From PLOWO2-12-38-17 sp963709355 (GTDB lineage: Bacteria; Planctomycetota; Brocadiia; Brocadiales; Brocadiaceae): 64,000 bases of DNA. A program made the translations under genes and the position numbers. The notes under the pieces are model-generated. The model was not told the origin of the DNA and did not search any database. It saw only the letters and a list, made by a program, of their open reading frames with translations. The stretch lies in NCBI GenBank assembly GCA_963709355.1, contig CAVPVY010000005.1, positions 372,001 through 436,000 of the forward strand, read 5' to 3'. Each line of letters opens with the position of its first letter. Position 1 is the first letter of the stretch. Shown here piece after piece: positions 16,963-27,443 of this stretch.

Positions 16963-18726
16963 ATGGTATTGGACCCCACCAAACATGCAGATTGGGAAAT
17001 AGCAGCAGATGCTGAAACTCGGATGAAAACGGTGTATCAATTAGCGGATGAATTGAGTTTACAGAAAGACGAATTGCTTCCCCATGGCCATTATGTGGCA
17101 AAGATTGATTTTAATAAGGTTTTGAAACGGGTAGAGAGCAAACCAGACGGGAAATTTATTGACGTAACTGCCATAACCCCAACACCTCTTGGTGAGGGAA
17201 AATCAACCACAACCATGGGGCTTGTCCAGGGTCTGGGGAAGAGAGGCAAGAAAGTCATTGGTGCCATTCGTCAACCATCAGGAGGGCCAACTATGAATAT
17301 CAAAGGTTCCGCAGCCGGTGGTGGGCTTTCCCAGTGTATTCCCTTAACCCCTTTTTCGCTTGGGTTAACCGGTGATATCAATGCTATTGTCAATGCTCAT
17401 AATTTAGCTATGGTGGCACTTACATCCAGAATACAGCATGAATTTAATTACAACGATGAGGAGCTTGCTAAAAGGAATCTGAAGCGTCTTGATATTGACC
17501 CTGACAGAATCGAAATTAAATGGATTATTGACTTTTGTGCCCAGGTGCTCAGAAAGATAATAATTGGTATCGGTGGCCGAATGGATGGTTTTATGATGGA
17601 ATCAGGATTCGCTATAGCAGTGTCTTCTGAGATTATGGCAATTCTTGCAGTCTCAAAAGATTTAAAAGACATGAGGGAACGGATAGGCAAGATGGTTGTT
17701 GCCTATGACAAAAAAGGCAAGCCAATTACAACTACTGATCTTGAAGTGGCTGGTGCTATGACTGCATGGATGGTAGAAACCATTAATCCAAATCTCATGC
17801 AAACTATTGAGGGGCAACCTGTTTTTGTTCATGCAGGGCCTTTTGCAAATATTGCTATTGGTCAATCCTCGGTTATCGCTGACAGGTTAGGCCTGAAATT
17901 AGGTGATTATCATGTAACCGAATCAGGTTTCGGAGCTGATATCGGTTTCGAAAAATTCTGGAATTTAAAATGCCGTTATTCAGGGCAGAAACCGCATGCT
18001 GCAGTAGTTGTCGCCACTATTCGAGCTCTTAAGTGTCACGGTGGTGCCCCGATTCCAGTGCCAGGACGCCCTCTCGATCCTTGCTATAAAGAAGAAAACG
18101 TCGGGTGGGTTGAAAAGGGAGTGGAAAATCTTGTCCACCACATCAACACAGTTAAGAAAGCTGGAATTAACCCTGTAGTTTGTATCAACGCGTTCCATAC
18201 AGACACTGCAGCTGAAATCAATACGGTTTGCCGATTGGCTGAAAAAGCGGGAGCTCGTGTAGCCATGTCGCAACACTGGCTAAAAGGAGGCGAAGGCGCG
18301 CTAGAACTGGCTGACGCAGTAATTGATGCATGCAACCAACCCAATAATTTTAAGTTTCTTTATGAATTAAGTACTCCTTTAAGGTCGCGTATCGAACTGA
18401 TTGCAAAGGAAGTTTATGGTGCAGATGGCGTTGATTTTACTCCTGAGGCATTAACAAAAATCAAGGCATTAGATAGTGACCCCGATATTTCAAAGATGGG
18501 AACCTGCATGGTTAAAACCCACCTTTCTATTACTGACAATCCACAAATAAAAGGTAGTCCTAAAAATTGGAGATTGCGCATCAGGGATGTAATGACTTTT
18601 AAAGGTGCTGGATTTGTAGTACCAATAGCAGGAGATATTAAACTTATGCCAGGAACAAGTTCTGACCCTGCATTCCGACGCGTGGATGTTGATGTAAATA
18701 CAGGAAAGGTAAAGGGACTTTTCTAG
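16963..18726 (+). CDS. fhs: Formate--tetrahydrofolate ligase
   Basis: This enzyme joins formate to tetrahydrofolate using ATP. It is the entry step of the methyl branch of the acetyl-CoA (Wood-Ljungdahl) pathway and a source of C1 units. The 587-residue protein carries the P-loop TPLGEGKSTTTMGL, the folate site RQPSGGPTMNIKGSAAGGG, and PIPVPGRPLD. I chose the ATG at 16963, which has AAGGAG at 16947-16952 ten bases before it, rather than the upstream TTG at 16936. Cytosolic. It fits acetyl-CoA-pathway autotrophy, which is known in anammox bacteria. Confidence 0.96.
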   Translation: MVLDPTKHADWEIAADAETRMKTVYQLADELSLQKDELLPHGHYVAKIDFNKVLKRVESKPDGKFIDVTAITPTPLGEGKSTTTMGLVQGLGKRGKKVIGAIRQPSGGPTMNIKGSAAGGGLSQCIPLTPFSLGLTGDINAIVNAHNLAMVALTSRIQHEFNYNDEELAKRNLKRLDIDPDRIEIKWIIDFCAQVLRKIIIGIGGRMDGFMMESGFAIAVSSEIMAILAVSKDLKDMRERIGKMVVAYDKKGKPITTTDLEVAGAMTAWMVETINPNLMQTIEGQPVFVHAGPFANIAIGQSSVIADRLGLKLGDYHVTESGFGADIGFEKFWNLKCRYSGQKPHAAVVVATIRALKCHGGAPIPVPGRPLDPCYKEENVGWVEKGVENLVHHINTVKKAGINPVVCINAFHTDTAAEINTVCRLAEKAGARVAMSQHWLKGGEGALELADAVIDACNQPNNFKFLYELSTPLRSRIELIAKEVYGADGVDFTPEALTKIKALDSDPDISKMGTCMVKTHLSITDNPQIKGSPKNWRLRIRDVMTFKGAGFVVPIAGDIKLMPGTSSDPAFRRVDVDVNTGKVKGLF

Positions 18727-19220
18727 ATACATGCTTTTAGTAAAATCCTTAAAAGTAATCAGACACAAAGAGTGTAATCTACGATTACCAAAATCATTAG
18801 CGTTTTTAAAAAATTAGAAATTACGTAAAGTCAGTTAACAGATTTGGTTAACCTTGGTAATCGTAAAACTTAATTTCATAAAAAGCTGTTGAACTATTTA
18901 GTTCAACAGCTTTTTTAATGTTTTCTGCATCAAAATACCGTATTGACTAATTTTTCTCCTGATAACCATTATCTGCGTTGATATCCGAAAGAATTTTGTG
19001 TGATTATTTGATTATGTATAAGCTATGTAAGTCTATATTACAACATTACCTTGACATGTATATTTATATTTGATAAAAATTGGTGAGTATTTGATTCTAA
19101 ATTTTACCTTCTTTTTAATACAGATATTTAACTATTCTGTATTTTAGTGAATACCCGAATTTAATCTTTTAAAATAAAACTAACATCTTAATTACAATTC
19201 ATTTATAAAAAAAAATAACC
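18727..19220. other. Intergenic region fhs-secA with inverted repeats
   Basis: About 490 bases. Downstream of fhs, ACGATTACCAA (18781-18791) pairs with TTGGTAATCGT (18854-18864), with a GTTAAC...GTTAAC pair inside (18835-18853). A clear terminator follows at 18881-18916. From 18920 to 19220 the sequence is AT-rich and presumably contains the secA promoter; nothing else was recognised. Confidence 0.5.
18881..18916 (+). terminator. Rho-independent terminator after fhs
   Basis: The arms AAAAGCTGTTGAACTA and TAGTTCAACAGCTTTT form a long stem with a minimal loop, ending in TTTTTT. It lies 155 bases after the fhs stop. Confidence 0.9.
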
Positions 19221-21839
19221 ATGGGACTGTTAACTAAAGTTTTTGGTACATCAAACGAGAGGCTAATTAATAAAATAAAGCCTATTGTAGACTATATTAA
19301 TTCTCTCGAATCCAAAATGATGTCTCTGACAGATGCAGAAATTCGCCAGCAAACCGACAAGTTTAAAGAGAGATTAACTAAAGGGGAGAGAGTTGATGAT
19401 ATTTTACCAGAGGCTTTTGCTACAGTAAGGGAAGCAAGTCGCAGAGTCCTCATTGCCCCAAATCCAGACAGCCCCAACCGTACAATGAGACATTTTGATG
19501 TCCAGCTTATTGGTGGTGTTGTTTTGCATCAGGGAAAAATTGCTGAAATGACAACAGGAGAAGGCAAAACACTCGTTGCAACCATGCCCGCTTATTTAAA
19601 TGCATTGACAGGAAGCGGCGTTCACATTGTTACGGTTAATGATTATCTTGCGAGACGTGACAGGGATTGGATGTCGCCGCTATATGAATTTCTGGGTTTA
19701 AAGGCAGGTGCAATTCAGGCGAATCAAAGTTATGAAGATAAAAGGACTGCTTATTTATGCGATATTACCTATGGTACGAATAACGAATTTGGATTTGACT
19801 ATCTTCGTGATAATATGAGGGGAGGACAGGAAGAACAGGTACAGATTAGTCGGGGACTGAATTATGCAATTGTTGATGAAGTGGATAGTATTTTGATTGA
19901 TGAGGCACGTACTCCGTTAATCATTTCTGGTCCAGCGGAGGAGTCTACAGAAAGATATTATATAGCAGACAAGATTGCCAGACGTCTAAAAAGTGGGAAA
20001 CATTTTGAGTTAAAAGAAAAAGAACGCATGGTACATCTTATTGAGGAAGGCGTAGAAGAAGTTGAAAAGTATCTGAATGTAGATAGTATTTATACCGGTA
20101 CTAATATGGAATGGCCTCATTATATTGAACAGGCGTTGCGTGCCCACTATTTATTTAAGAATGACAGGGATTATATAGTCAAGAACGGTGAAGTTGTTAT
20201 TGTTGATGAATTTACAGGCCGTTTGATGGAAGGCAGAGTTTGGAGTGATGGTTTACATCAAGCAGTACAGGCGAAGGAACATCAGCGGATTAAAGAAGAA
20301 AACCAGACACTTGCTACAATTACTCTGCAGAATTTCTTCAGATTATATAAAAAACTTGCTGGCATGACAGGCACAGCAATTACTGAGTCAGCCGAATTTG
20401 ACAAGATATATAAACTTGAGGTTGTTGTAATTCCAACAAATAAACCGTTACATCGCACAAATTTTCCAGATCGGGTTTACCGAACTGAAAAGGAAAAGTT
20501 TGATGCTATTATAAAGGAGATTGTAGGGGTACATAAAGAAGGAAGGCCGATACTAGTTGGAACTGTTTCTATAGAAAAATCAGAATTACTTAGTGAGCGA
20601 CTCATAAGAGAAGGTGTGGAGCATGAAGTATTAAATGCCAAGCACCATGAAAAGGAAGCGCATATTATTGCAAAGGCTGGTCAGCGGGGAAATGTAACTA
20701 TTGCAACCAATATGGCTGGACGTGGTACAGACATTGTTCTGGGCGAAGGAGTTCCTGCGCTCGGAGGGCTTCACATAGTTGGGACCGAGAGACACGAAGC
20801 AAGGCGCATTGATAACCAGTTGCGTGGGCGTGCTGGTCGCCAGGGAGACCCAGGCTCATCGCGTTTTTATGTGTCACTTCAAGATGATTTGATGCGGATT
20901 TTTGCTTCCGAAAGAGTTAGTTCTCTTTTAAAAATGTTTGGTATGGAAGAGGGTATGGCAATTGAACATTCAATGGTTACAAAATCTATTGAAAGGGCGC
21001 AAAAAAAGGTTGAAGAACACAATTTTGAAATTCGTAAGCATCTGCTTGCGTACGACGAGGTAATGGATGAACAGAGAAAAACTATCTATGGTATGCGGCA
21101 AAACATACTGCAGGGTAAAGACCTTAATGAATATATTTTCAGGATGTTAGAGGACGGTATTCAAGAAGCTGTGGACATCGCTTTTAGTGTAAAAAAGGGT
21201 GACGAGGAAGAAGATTCATTAGATCTCGAATCATGGTTTAGGCAAAAGTTTGGTTTAACAATAAATCTGGATGAGGTTGAGGACAAGACAGCGCAGAGTG
21301 TGGAGGAGTATTTAAAAAGGAAGGCAGTAGAGGCATACGAAGCCAAAGAGAATGCTATTGGCAAGGAAGAAATGGAAAAGATTGCTCAGATTCTTTTGTT
21401 GGAGAAAATTGATATAAAATGGAAAGACCATCTTTATGCGATGGATCATCTGAGGTCAGGCATTGGTCTCCGTGGATATGCGCAGGTAGATCCTAAGATT
21501 GAATATAAAAAAGAGGCGCTTACCATGTTTGCTAGCATGAACCTATCAATCAGGGATGAAGTAACTGACCTTATATTTAGATTGCAACCAGTTAAAGAAT
21601 TAAAGAGAAAAGATATATGGCATCCAGACCAGTTTGTTCATAAAGAAGTTTCGGGGTTAGAGGCAATGCAAGAATCTACAGTTGCGGTCGGTGCTGTTGA
21701 AAGTGTTGGTAAGAAGTCTGAAGAACGGGCCGAAAGAAAAATTGAACCTATAAAAGTTGGCATCAAAGTAGGTAGAAATCAACCTTGCGTATGCGGCAGT
21801 GGTAAGAAATTCAAACAGTGCTGTGGCAGGACAAAATAA
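19221..21839 (+). CDS. secA: Preprotein translocase ATPase SecA
   Basis: SecA is the ATP-driven motor that pushes preproteins through SecYEG. The 872-residue protein has Walker A MTTGEGKT, Walker B IVDEVDSILIDEARTPLIISG, the NBD2 motif TIATNMAGRGTDI, and RGRAGRQGDPGSS. It ends in a C-terminal SEC-C zinc motif CVCGSGKKFKQCC that binds SecB and phospholipid. Length is typical. The ATG at 19221 follows a very A-rich leader without a strong Shine-Dalgarno. Confidence 0.97.
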   Translation: MGLLTKVFGTSNERLINKIKPIVDYINSLESKMMSLTDAEIRQQTDKFKERLTKGERVDDILPEAFATVREASRRVLIAPNPDSPNRTMRHFDVQLIGGVVLHQGKIAEMTTGEGKTLVATMPAYLNALTGSGVHIVTVNDYLARRDRDWMSPLYEFLGLKAGAIQANQSYEDKRTAYLCDITYGTNNEFGFDYLRDNMRGGQEEQVQISRGLNYAIVDEVDSILIDEARTPLIISGPAEESTERYYIADKIARRLKSGKHFELKEKERMVHLIEEGVEEVEKYLNVDSIYTGTNMEWPHYIEQALRAHYLFKNDRDYIVKNGEVVIVDEFTGRLMEGRVWSDGLHQAVQAKEHQRIKEENQTLATITLQNFFRLYKKLAGMTGTAITESAEFDKIYKLEVVVIPTNKPLHRTNFPDRVYRTEKEKFDAIIKEIVGVHKEGRPILVGTVSIEKSELLSERLIREGVEHEVLNAKHHEKEAHIIAKAGQRGNVTIATNMAGRGTDIVLGEGVPALGGLHIVGTERHEARRIDNQLRGRAGRQGDPGSSRFYVSLQDDLMRIFASERVSSLLKMFGMEEGMAIEHSMVTKSIERAQKKVEEHNFEIRKHLLAYDEVMDEQRKTIYGMRQNILQGKDLNEYIFRMLEDGIQEAVDIAFSVKKGDEEEDSLDLESWFRQKFGLTINLDEVEDKTAQSVEEYLKRKAVEAYEAKENAIGKEEMEKIAQILLLEKIDIKWKDHLYAMDHLRSGIGLRGYAQVDPKIEYKKEALTMFASMNLSIRDEVTDLIFRLQPVKELKRKDIWHPDQFVHKEVSGLEAMQESTVAVGAVESVGKKSEERAERKIEPIKVGIKVGRNQPCVCGSGKKFKQCCGRTK

Positions 21840-21890
21840 TCATTTTATTTAATGAATGGAATTATAACCTGAAAATTCACACCATACCAC

Positions 21891-23201
21891 ATGTCTAATA
21901 TCATGGATGCTGTTTATTTAACAGTACTCGTCTGTGGTTCACCATATTTTATTTCAAAATTTCTGGTAAATAAGCGTTACCGTGCCGGTTTAAAACAACG
22001 TCTCGGTTGGGTTGATATAAAAAAAGTTGAAAAAAAGCGTATATGGATTCATTGCGCTTCAGTAGGTGAGATACTAACAGTAAAAGAATTTATAAAATGT
22101 TTGGAAAATGAGTTTTATGAATTAGATGTAGTAATATCTGCAAATACGAGTACCGGGCTATCGGTTGCGCAAAAAAACTTTAAGGATAAAGATATATTTT
22201 ATTTCCCACTCGATTTGAGCTGGGTGGTTAACAGCGTATTGAATATAATACAACCGGATTTTATATTTTTAGTTGAGTTGGAAATATGGCCTAATTTCAT
22301 TATATCAGCGGTTAGGAGGCGGATTCCAATCGCTTTAATAAACGCAAGAATATCTGAAAAGTCGTTAAAGTGGTATAATATGTTAAATAAAATCTCGAAT
22401 GATTTTCTAGGAAGTTTAAAGAAAAAAGAAAATGTTTTTTGCACAAGGACGAAGACAGATGCTAATCGGCTTATAAAACTTGGTATTCCAGAGGCTCAGA
22501 TTTTTACAACCGGTAATATGAAGTTTGATAATATTGTTACCTGTGTGCCTGAATACACAATGAAACAGTTGCAATCGTTGATGGAAATTAGTGATGAGGA
22601 CAAAATCCTTGTTTGTGGCAGTACACATGAGGGTGAAGAGGTAATTCTTTTAAGAATTTATTCGCAACTGTTAACAAAGTTTAATAGACTCAGGCTCGTT
22701 TTGGTGCCGAGACATATCGAAAGAATAGAGTCTATAATTAAATTAATTGAGTCCCAGGGATTTAGCTGTATACGAAAAACATCGTTGGATAAAGGAAATA
22801 AAGTCGGTAATCAAAAATACAAAACCGTAGTTTTAGTAGACACGATGGGTGAATTGTTAAATATATATGGCATTGCAGACTGTGTATTTGTAGGGAAAAG
22901 CCTTGTACCTTACGGTGGACAAAACATAATGGAACCTGCCGGGCTTGCCAGACCAATAATCGTGGGACCTCATACATTTAACTTTGCAGAAGAAATTCAG
23001 CTATTGAAAGAAGCTAATGCCATAAGAATTGTTCATGATGAGTCTTCATTATTAAAAGAAATAGTATTCTTGTTGGAACATACAGAAGAAGCTAAAGAAA
23101 TGGGTGAAAGAGCGCAGGCAGTTGTATTGAAACAACGTGGCGCTACAATTCGTAATTTAGGGATTTTAAAAGAGTTTTTATTTAAGGAGAGGATAGTATA
23201 A
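21891..23201 (+). CDS. waaA: 3-deoxy-D-manno-octulosonic acid (Kdo) transferase
   Basis: WaaA/KdtA adds Kdo to lipid A precursor at the cytosolic face of the inner membrane. The 436-residue protein has an N-terminal membrane-contacting segment, WIHCASVGEILTVKEF, FPLDLSW, VELEIWPNF, GSTHEGEE and the GT-B donor-site motif GQNIMEPAGLARPIIVGPHTFNF. It starts 51 bases after secA and ends three bases before metK. It supports a Kdo-lipid A type outer membrane. Confidence 0.95.
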   Translation: MSNIMDAVYLTVLVCGSPYFISKFLVNKRYRAGLKQRLGWVDIKKVEKKRIWIHCASVGEILTVKEFIKCLENEFYELDVVISANTSTGLSVAQKNFKDKDIFYFPLDLSWVVNSVLNIIQPDFIFLVELEIWPNFIISAVRRRIPIALINARISEKSLKWYNMLNKISNDFLGSLKKKENVFCTRTKTDANRLIKLGIPEAQIFTTGNMKFDNIVTCVPEYTMKQLQSLMEISDEDKILVCGSTHEGEEVILLRIYSQLLTKFNRLRLVLVPRHIERIESIIKLIESQGFSCIRKTSLDKGNKVGNQKYKTVVLVDTMGELLNIYGIADCVFVGKSLVPYGGQNIMEPAGLARPIIVGPHTFNFAEEIQLLKEANAIRIVHDESSLLKEIVFLLEHTEEAKEMGERAQAVVLKQRGATIRNLGILKEFLFKERIV

Positions 23202-23204
23202 GTT

Positions 23205-24374
23205 ATGAAAAAGGGCAGACATTTATTTACTTCAGAATCAGTATCTATGGGGCATCCTGATAAGGTTGCTGATCAGATTTCAGACGCTGTACTGGATGCA
23301 ATGCTTGAGAAGGATCCTATGAGCAGGGTAGCATGTGAAACACTTGTAACGACTGGAGTTGCATTTGTGGCTGGCGAATTCACCACTAAAGCCAACGTGA
23401 ATATACCCGACATTGTGAGGAATACAATAAAAGAAATTGGATATACAGATGCTTCCATGGGATTCGATTACAATTCATGCGCAGTCATTACAAGTATTGG
23501 CAAACAATCTCCTGATATATCTCAGGGAGTTACAGAAGGCGAGGGACTTCATAAAGAACATGGCGCTGGTGATCAGGGTATGATGTTTGGCTATGCCTGC
23601 AATGAAACGCCTGAATTGATGCCGCTTCCGATTATGCTTGCTCACAGGATTATTATTAAACATGCCGAATTGAGACAAAAAGGCGTGTTAAAATATCTCC
23701 GCCCTGATGCGAAATCTCAGGTCACCGTCGAGTATCAGGACCATACGCCGGTAAGAATCCATACCGTAGTAATTTCTACGCAGCATGACCCCGATGTAAA
23801 GTATAATACTTTAAAGGAGGATATGATAGAAAAAGTTGCAAAACAAGTAATTCCTCCCAATCTTTTAGATAGTAAAACAATTTATCATATAAACCCAACA
23901 GGCCGTTTTGTAATAGGCGGGCCTCAGGGTGACTGTGGTTTGACTGGACGAAAAATTATTGTGGATACATACGGCGGATGGGGACGACACGGTGGTGGCG
24001 CTTTCTCAGGAAAAGACCCAACGAAGGTAGATCGAAGTGCTTGTTATGCAGCCAGACATGTTGCAAAGAATGTAGTAGCCTCTGGCCTTGCAGATAGATG
24101 TGAGGCACAGGTTGCGTATGCTATTGGTATTGCCAAACCGCTAGCTATTCATATTTCTACAGAAGGTACAGGTAAGATTCCTGATGAAAACCTTACCCAG
24201 ATATGTGAAAAGGTTTTTGATATGACACCAAAAGGGATAATTGACCGTTTAAAGCTAAGAAGACCAATTTATAAAATCACGGCAAGACATGGCCATTTTG
24301 GTCGTTCAGAAGATACCTTTACCTGGGAAAAGACTGATATGGTAGATGCGTTGCGAAAAGCTGCTGGTGTTTAA
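23205..24374 (+). CDS. metK: S-adenosylmethionine synthetase
   Basis: MetK makes S-adenosylmethionine from methionine and ATP. The 389-residue protein has FTSESVSMGHPDKVADQISDA, the GAGDQGMMFGYA loop, and the signatures GGPQGDCGLTGRKIIVDTYGG and GGGAFSGKDPTKVDRS. It is followed by ahcY (60-base gap), so the genes for SAM synthesis and S-adenosylhomocysteine removal are adjacent. No SAM riboswitch is visible before it; the one in this window is at 34.5 kb. Confidence 0.97.
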   Translation: MKKGRHLFTSESVSMGHPDKVADQISDAVLDAMLEKDPMSRVACETLVTTGVAFVAGEFTTKANVNIPDIVRNTIKEIGYTDASMGFDYNSCAVITSIGKQSPDISQGVTEGEGLHKEHGAGDQGMMFGYACNETPELMPLPIMLAHRIIIKHAELRQKGVLKYLRPDAKSQVTVEYQDHTPVRIHTVVISTQHDPDVKYNTLKEDMIEKVAKQVIPPNLLDSKTIYHINPTGRFVIGGPQGDCGLTGRKIIVDTYGGWGRHGGGAFSGKDPTKVDRSACYAARHVAKNVVASGLADRCEAQVAYAIGIAKPLAIHISTEGTGKIPDENLTQICEKVFDMTPKGIIDRLKLRRPIYKITARHGHFGRSEDTFTWEKTDMVDALRKAAGV

Positions 24375-24433
24375 ATCGGTGTTGATTGAGGATGCTATCC
24401 TTCAAATTTTTTATGAAATAAATAGGAGATTTC

Positions 24434-25693
24434 ATGAATTGTGACATCAAAGATATAAATCTTGCTTCAATTGGTAAAAAACGTATCGAATGGGCTAACA
24501 ATGATATGCCCGTTCTTGCGCAGATAAAGGAAAGGTTTGAAAAGGAGAAACCCCTTAAGGGATTGAGAATGTCTGCCTGTCTTCATGTTACAGCAGAAAC
24601 AGCCAATCTCGTCAGGACGCTTAAGGCAGGCGGCGCAGATGTTGTGCTCTGTGCTTCAAATCCTTTATCTACACAAGATGATGTATCTGCCTCTCTTGTT
24701 AAAGACTATGGTGTTTCTGTCTTTGCCATAAAAGCTGAAGATAATAAGACATATTACAAACATATTACATCGGCGCTGGATCACAAGCCAACAATAACAA
24801 TGGATGACGGCGCTGATTTGGTTTCAGCTATTCACAAGGAACGGAAAGAACTGATACCGCAAATACTGGGGAGTATGGAAGAAACCACTACTGGGGTGAT
24901 AAGGTTAAAGGCAATGGAAAGAGACGGCGCCCTTAAGATACCGGTTTTTGCAGTAAACAATGCTGATACAAAACATCTTTTTGACAATCGTTACGGAACA
25001 GGACAATCCACACTTGATGGAATTATTCGGGCAACTGACATCCTGTTTGCCGGGAAAACAGTTGTGGTTGCAGGTTACGGATGGTGCGGAAAGGGATTCG
25101 CCATGAGGGCTAAGGGTATGGGTGCAAATGTTATTGTTACGGAAATCAATCCGATTAAATCCCTCGAGGCAGCTATGGATGGATTTTTGGTAATGCCCAT
25201 GATTGAGGCTGCAAAAATTGGCGACCTGTTTTGTACCATGACAGGCAATGTAAGTGTAATTGGAAAAGAACATTTTGAGGTTATGAAAAACGGTGCAATC
25301 GTTTGCAATTCAGGACACTTTAATGTTGAAATTGATATTACGTCCCTGGAATCAATAGCAACAAAGGTTAATAAATCAGTAAGGAATTTTGTTGACCAGT
25401 ATGTGTTGAAAAATGGCAAGTCTGTTTACTTACTTGGTGAAGGACGTCTTATTAATCTTGCTGCTGCAGAAGGACATCCTGCGTGCGTTATGGATATGAG
25501 TTTTGCTACTCAGGCTTTGACCACAGAATATGTGGTAAAGAATAAAGGTAAATTTGGTTCGAAGGTGTATGATGTGCCAAAAGAGATAGACCAGTGGGTA
25601 GCCAGCTTAAAATTGAAATCAATGGGAATAACTATTGATACACTCACAAAAGAACAAGAGAAATATCTTGCCTCATGGGAAGAAGGCACTTAG
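24434..25693 (+). CDS. ahcY: Adenosylhomocysteinase
   Basis: AhcY hydrolyses S-adenosylhomocysteine to adenosine and homocysteine, relieving inhibition of methyltransferases. The 419-residue protein shows ACLHVTAETANLVRTL, a substrate-binding region ending in NNADTKHLFDNRYGTGQST, and the NAD Rossmann motif VVAGYGWCGKGFAMRAKGMG. AGGAG precedes the ATG. Together with metK it closes the methyl cycle; the core-MetE-like gene at 62 kb may supply the remethylation step. Confidence 0.96.
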   Translation: MNCDIKDINLASIGKKRIEWANNDMPVLAQIKERFEKEKPLKGLRMSACLHVTAETANLVRTLKAGGADVVLCASNPLSTQDDVSASLVKDYGVSVFAIKAEDNKTYYKHITSALDHKPTITMDDGADLVSAIHKERKELIPQILGSMEETTTGVIRLKAMERDGALKIPVFAVNNADTKHLFDNRYGTGQSTLDGIIRATDILFAGKTVVVAGYGWCGKGFAMRAKGMGANVIVTEINPIKSLEAAMDGFLVMPMIEAAKIGDLFCTMTGNVSVIGKEHFEVMKNGAIVCNSGHFNVEIDITSLESIATKVNKSVRNFVDQYVLKNGKSVYLLGEGRLINLAAAEGHPACVMDMSFATQALTTEYVVKNKGKFGSKVYDVPKEIDQWVASLKLKSMGITIDTLTKEQEKYLASWEEGT

Positions 25694-25787
25694 GAGTCAT
25701 ATGTGAATTTATTTGGTATTAAAGGCTGGTAACTGTCTTTTATCCAAAACACGCATTGTTAGTTAAATAAAAAGGTATTCATGTAAT

Positions 25788-27098
25788 ATGGCAATTATTA
25801 AGCCGTTTAAGGGTTTGCGGTATAATCAAGATATCATTAAGGATATCGCATCAGTTGTTACACCTCCTTATGATGTAATTTCACCACAGGAACAGGAGCG
25901 ATATTACCAGTTACATCCTAACAATATAATCCGTTTAGATTTTGGTAAAGACCTTCCTGGTGATACGGAAAAGGTAAATAAATATACCCGTGCCGCTGAA
26001 TTTCTAAACAATTGGGAAAAAAGCGGAATACTTAAACAGGAAGAATATCCTGCAATTTATGTATATGACCAGGAGTGCTTATCTGAGAACATGCGAATAG
26101 TGCGCAGAGGATTCATTGCCTTAGTTAAGCTTGAACCGTTTGATAGCGGATACATTTATCCTCATGAACAGACGCTCCCTGGTCCCAAAGAAGACCGTTT
26201 AAAACTTACAAAATCATGCCAGGCTAATCTCAGTTCAATATTTGCCCTCTTCCCTGATGAAAACAACGAGGTAGATAATTATCTGTCAGGTATAACACCG
26301 AAGAAGCCGGATATAGATTTTACCGATAACAGTGGTGTAAAAAATAAATTGTGGGTTATAAAAGGAGCTAACATCATTAACAATCTTACCGAACTTATGA
26401 AGGAGAAACCTCTCTTTATTGCTGACGGGCATCATCGCTATGAAACATCGCTTGTTTACAAGGAACAGATGCGGAAGGAAAACGGCAGACTTTCTAGTGA
26501 TTTACCTCTGGATTATGTGATGATGGTATGTGTGTCTATGAATAACCCCGGCTTGCAGATCTTGCCAGCACATCGGCTTGTTCGCAACATAAAGGATTAT
26601 AACTTCGACTGGATTCTTAAGTCTCTCAAAGCATCTTTTACGGTTGAACTGATTGGCAAGGGGTGTTGTGTAGAAGGGTTTATGTCGAGACTTAATAATG
26701 AAACCAGTGGTCATACCTTTGTGTTGTATGCCGGCAAGGAAGATGCCTATTACAAATTGTCGTTAAGCAATGAAAAATTATTGGATACAGTATTTGCTAA
26801 CGACCATCCCGAATGGAGACATTTAGATGCCGGCATCCTACACAGTATAATCATACATAAGATATTGGGTATACATTCTACGGATGTGACCTTAAAAGAT
26901 TATGTAAAATATGTAAAGGAAGAGTCAGAGGCTATATCACTGGTGAAGTCAGGGCAATACCAGTTGGCATTTTTTCTGAGGCCCACTCGTATTGAACAGG
27001 TAAGAGAAATTGCCATGGTTCGTAAGGTAATGCCTCCAAAGTCAACGTATTTTTATCCGAAGTTAGTTACCGGTATGGTCATAAACAGCCTTACTTAG
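25788..27098 (+). CDS. DUF1015 family protein
   Basis: A 436-residue DUF1015 protein of unknown function. Family hallmarks seen are the opening FKGLRYN...VVTPPYDVISPQEQERYY, NIIRLDFGK, YPHEQTLPGPKEDRLKL and IADGHHRYETSLVYK. Members are widespread in Planctomycetes, Deltaproteobacteria and archaea and resemble a ParB-like/nucleotidase fold, but no activity is established. It lies 94 bases after ahcY and may be in the same transcript. Confidence 0.85.
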   Translation: MAIIKPFKGLRYNQDIIKDIASVVTPPYDVISPQEQERYYQLHPNNIIRLDFGKDLPGDTEKVNKYTRAAEFLNNWEKSGILKQEEYPAIYVYDQECLSENMRIVRRGFIALVKLEPFDSGYIYPHEQTLPGPKEDRLKLTKSCQANLSSIFALFPDENNEVDNYLSGITPKKPDIDFTDNSGVKNKLWVIKGANIINNLTELMKEKPLFIADGHHRYETSLVYKEQMRKENGRLSSDLPLDYVMMVCVSMNNPGLQILPAHRLVRNIKDYNFDWILKSLKASFTVELIGKGCCVEGFMSRLNNETSGHTFVLYAGKEDAYYKLSLSNEKLLDTVFANDHPEWRHLDAGILHSIIIHKILGIHSTDVTLKDYVKYVKEESEAISLVKSGQYQLAFFLRPTRIEQVREIAMVRKVMPPKSTYFYPKLVTGMVINSLT

Positions 27099-27443
27099 TT
27101 TAACATTCTTCTGAAGTCTACACCTTCTGAATAACCCTCTTTTTACAAGAAATTAAATGCTTTTCGTAATCATTTTTAGTTTTTCTTGTTATTTTCCTAT
27201 TTTTATCTTCTCTTTATCAGAATCCTTTTTGCCAGTCTTGAAGGCACTGCCGGACAAAAGGGGCAGAAACAGATAGGCCAACCTAAACTATATATAGCCA
27301 GTTCCCTACTCTACCCAGAATTCCAAGTAATTTAATTTAAAGCAATCTCATTCGATGAGAAATTACCTCTTAGGAATACTGTTTTTTCACTTGACTATAA
27401 CCTCAATAGGTGACCCCTTTTCCCAACTTGTGTTTTGTATTCA
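27099..27443. other. Intergenic region between convergent genes
   Basis: About 345 bases between the DUF1015 gene and the convergent reductase gene. The composition is mixed and I see no ORF, tRNA or strong hairpin. Confidence 0.4.

Noticed and set aside
23205..24374. SAM riboswitch upstream of metK
   Set aside because: Only three bases separate waaA and metK, and no S-box motif is present; the S-box in this window precedes thrC.
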